Shown piece after piece: positions 4,610 through 5,180 of a DNA stretch of 5,180 nucleotides. Origin of the DNA: an uncultured Candidatus Saccharibacteria bacterium. Lineage in GTDB: Bacteria; Patescibacteriota; Saccharimonadia; Saccharimonadales; Saccharimonadaceae. Location of the stretch: NCBI GenBank assembly GCA_938049075.1, contig CALICZ010000165.1, positions 1 to 5,180 of the forward strand, given 5' to 3'. The notes below the pieces were generated by a model. The model was given only the letters and a program-made list of their open reading frames with translations, had not been told where the DNA came from and did no database searches. A program made the translations under genes and the position numbers. How positions within the stretch are numbered: position 1 is the stretch's first letter; each line of letters begins with the position of its first letter.

Positions 4610-5180
4610 ATGAAAAAATTCCAAGTGATTAGCCTGTTTCCGGAGATGTTTTCCGGCGTGTTTGAGGCTTCGATGCTGTGGAAGGCGCAGCAGCGAGGCT
4701 TAGCGGAGCTAACGACAATTGATCTGCGCCAATTTGGGCTCGGTCCTCGCCGAACGGTCGACGACACACCGTATGGCGGTGGCGATGGTATGCTATTGCG
4801 TGTTGAGCCACTCTGGCGGGCAGTGCGGCACGCCAAAGAGCGCGACCCGACTGCCAAAGTGCTCATCATGACGCCGCGGGGCCAACGGTGGAATCAGGCG
4901 CTTGCGCAGCAGTATAGCCAAACCGACCATGGTTACATCTTCATCTGTGGGCGTTACGAAGGCTACGACGAGCGAATTATGCAGGTGGTTGACCAAGCGC
5001 TCCGAGTGGGTGACTATGTCCTGACTGGTGGTGAGCTGCCCGCGATGACAATTATCGACTCAATTGTGCGACTGATCCCTGGTGTCCTTGGCGGCGAGAT
5101 GAGCGCAGCGATCGAGAGCTTTAGCGATGGTCAGACGCTGGAGTTTCCGCAATATACACGCCCAGAGGTGTGGCAAGGGA
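4610..5180 (+). CDS. trmD: tRNA (guanine-37-N1)-methyltransferase TrmD, 3'-truncated by window end
   Basis: TrmD methylates N1 of G37, next to the anticodon, using S-adenosylmethionine, and so prevents frameshifting. The first 190 residues are present of about 225-255 expected. The N-terminus MKKFQVISLFPEMF matches the family's first strand. The knotted cofactor-binding region shows TVDDTPYGGGDGML (49-62), FICGRYEGYDERI (111-123) and GDYVLTGGELPAM (134-146), and the start of the C-terminal part PQYTRPEVW (180-188). R154, the counterpart of E. coli R154, is present (IVRLIPGVLG), but the catalytic base D169 is Glu here (E169, in AAIESF), with unchanged numbering. The ATG is the natural start for the family; AGGAG is too close to act normally and a promoter sits directly upstream, implying a leaderless mRNA. 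No rimM precedes it; instead a divergent unknown membrane-protein gene does. Confidence 0.95.
   Translation, partial: MKKFQVISLFPEMFSGVFEASMLWKAQQRGLAELTTIDLRQFGLGPRRTVDDTPYGGGDGMLLRVEPLWRAVRHAKERDPTAKVLIMTPRGQRWNQALAQQYSQTDHGYIFICGRYEGYDERIMQVVDQALRVGDYVLTGGELPAMTIIDSIVRLIPGVLGGEMSAAIESFSDGQTLEFPQYTRPEVWQG

Noticed and set aside
1..5180. Alternative genetic code with UGA as glycine, as in some Patescibacteria
   Set aside because: UGA ends nusB and rnc exactly where the families end, and no in-frame UGA occurs in the conserved genes.

Overview
The window looks like a piece of a small bacterial chromosome, most likely from the Patescibacteria (CPR) and plausibly Saccharibacteria (TM7). This is an inference from three things. 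The translation genes are compact and standard-code, with TGA used as a real stop in nusB and rnc. bL32 is a short form without cysteines. The housekeeping order (rpmF-nusB-Nudix-rnc, rpsP-khpA, trmD) has no rimM beside trmD. No sequence comparison could be run, so the phylum is tentative.

Layout. Positions 1-57 are the last codons of a CDS whose end matches leucyl-tRNA synthetase, followed by a hairpin terminator (87-118). A lone minus-strand gene (223-714) of immunity-protein-like appearance follows; its promoter is covered by two inverted repeats, as expected for a repressed gene. A clear promoter at 897-925 starts a plus-strand cluster: rpmF (bL32), nusB, a Nudix hydrolase overlapping nusB by 23 bases, and rnc (RNase III). 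A second promoter (2923-2951) drives rpsP (bS16), which ends at a strong terminator. A third promoter (3478-3506) drives khpA, a KH-domain RNA-binding protein with an acidic tail, ended by another terminator. A convergent minus-strand gene (4183-4509) encodes a small single-pass membrane protein of unknown function. It is transcribed divergently from trmD (4610 to the window end, truncated).

The cluster serves ribosome production and RNA handling: two ribosomal proteins, the rRNA antitermination factor NusB, the rRNA-processing nuclease RNase III, a small RNA chaperone and the tRNA m1G37 methyltransferase TrmD. The parts that stand out are the operator-controlled lone gene, the unknown tail-anchored protein sharing a divergent control region with trmD, apparently leaderless promoters for both of those genes, and substitutions at metal-binding or catalytic positions in RNase III (Asp to Asn) and TrmD (Asp to Glu). 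No transposon, CRISPR array, tRNA or rRNA was seen.
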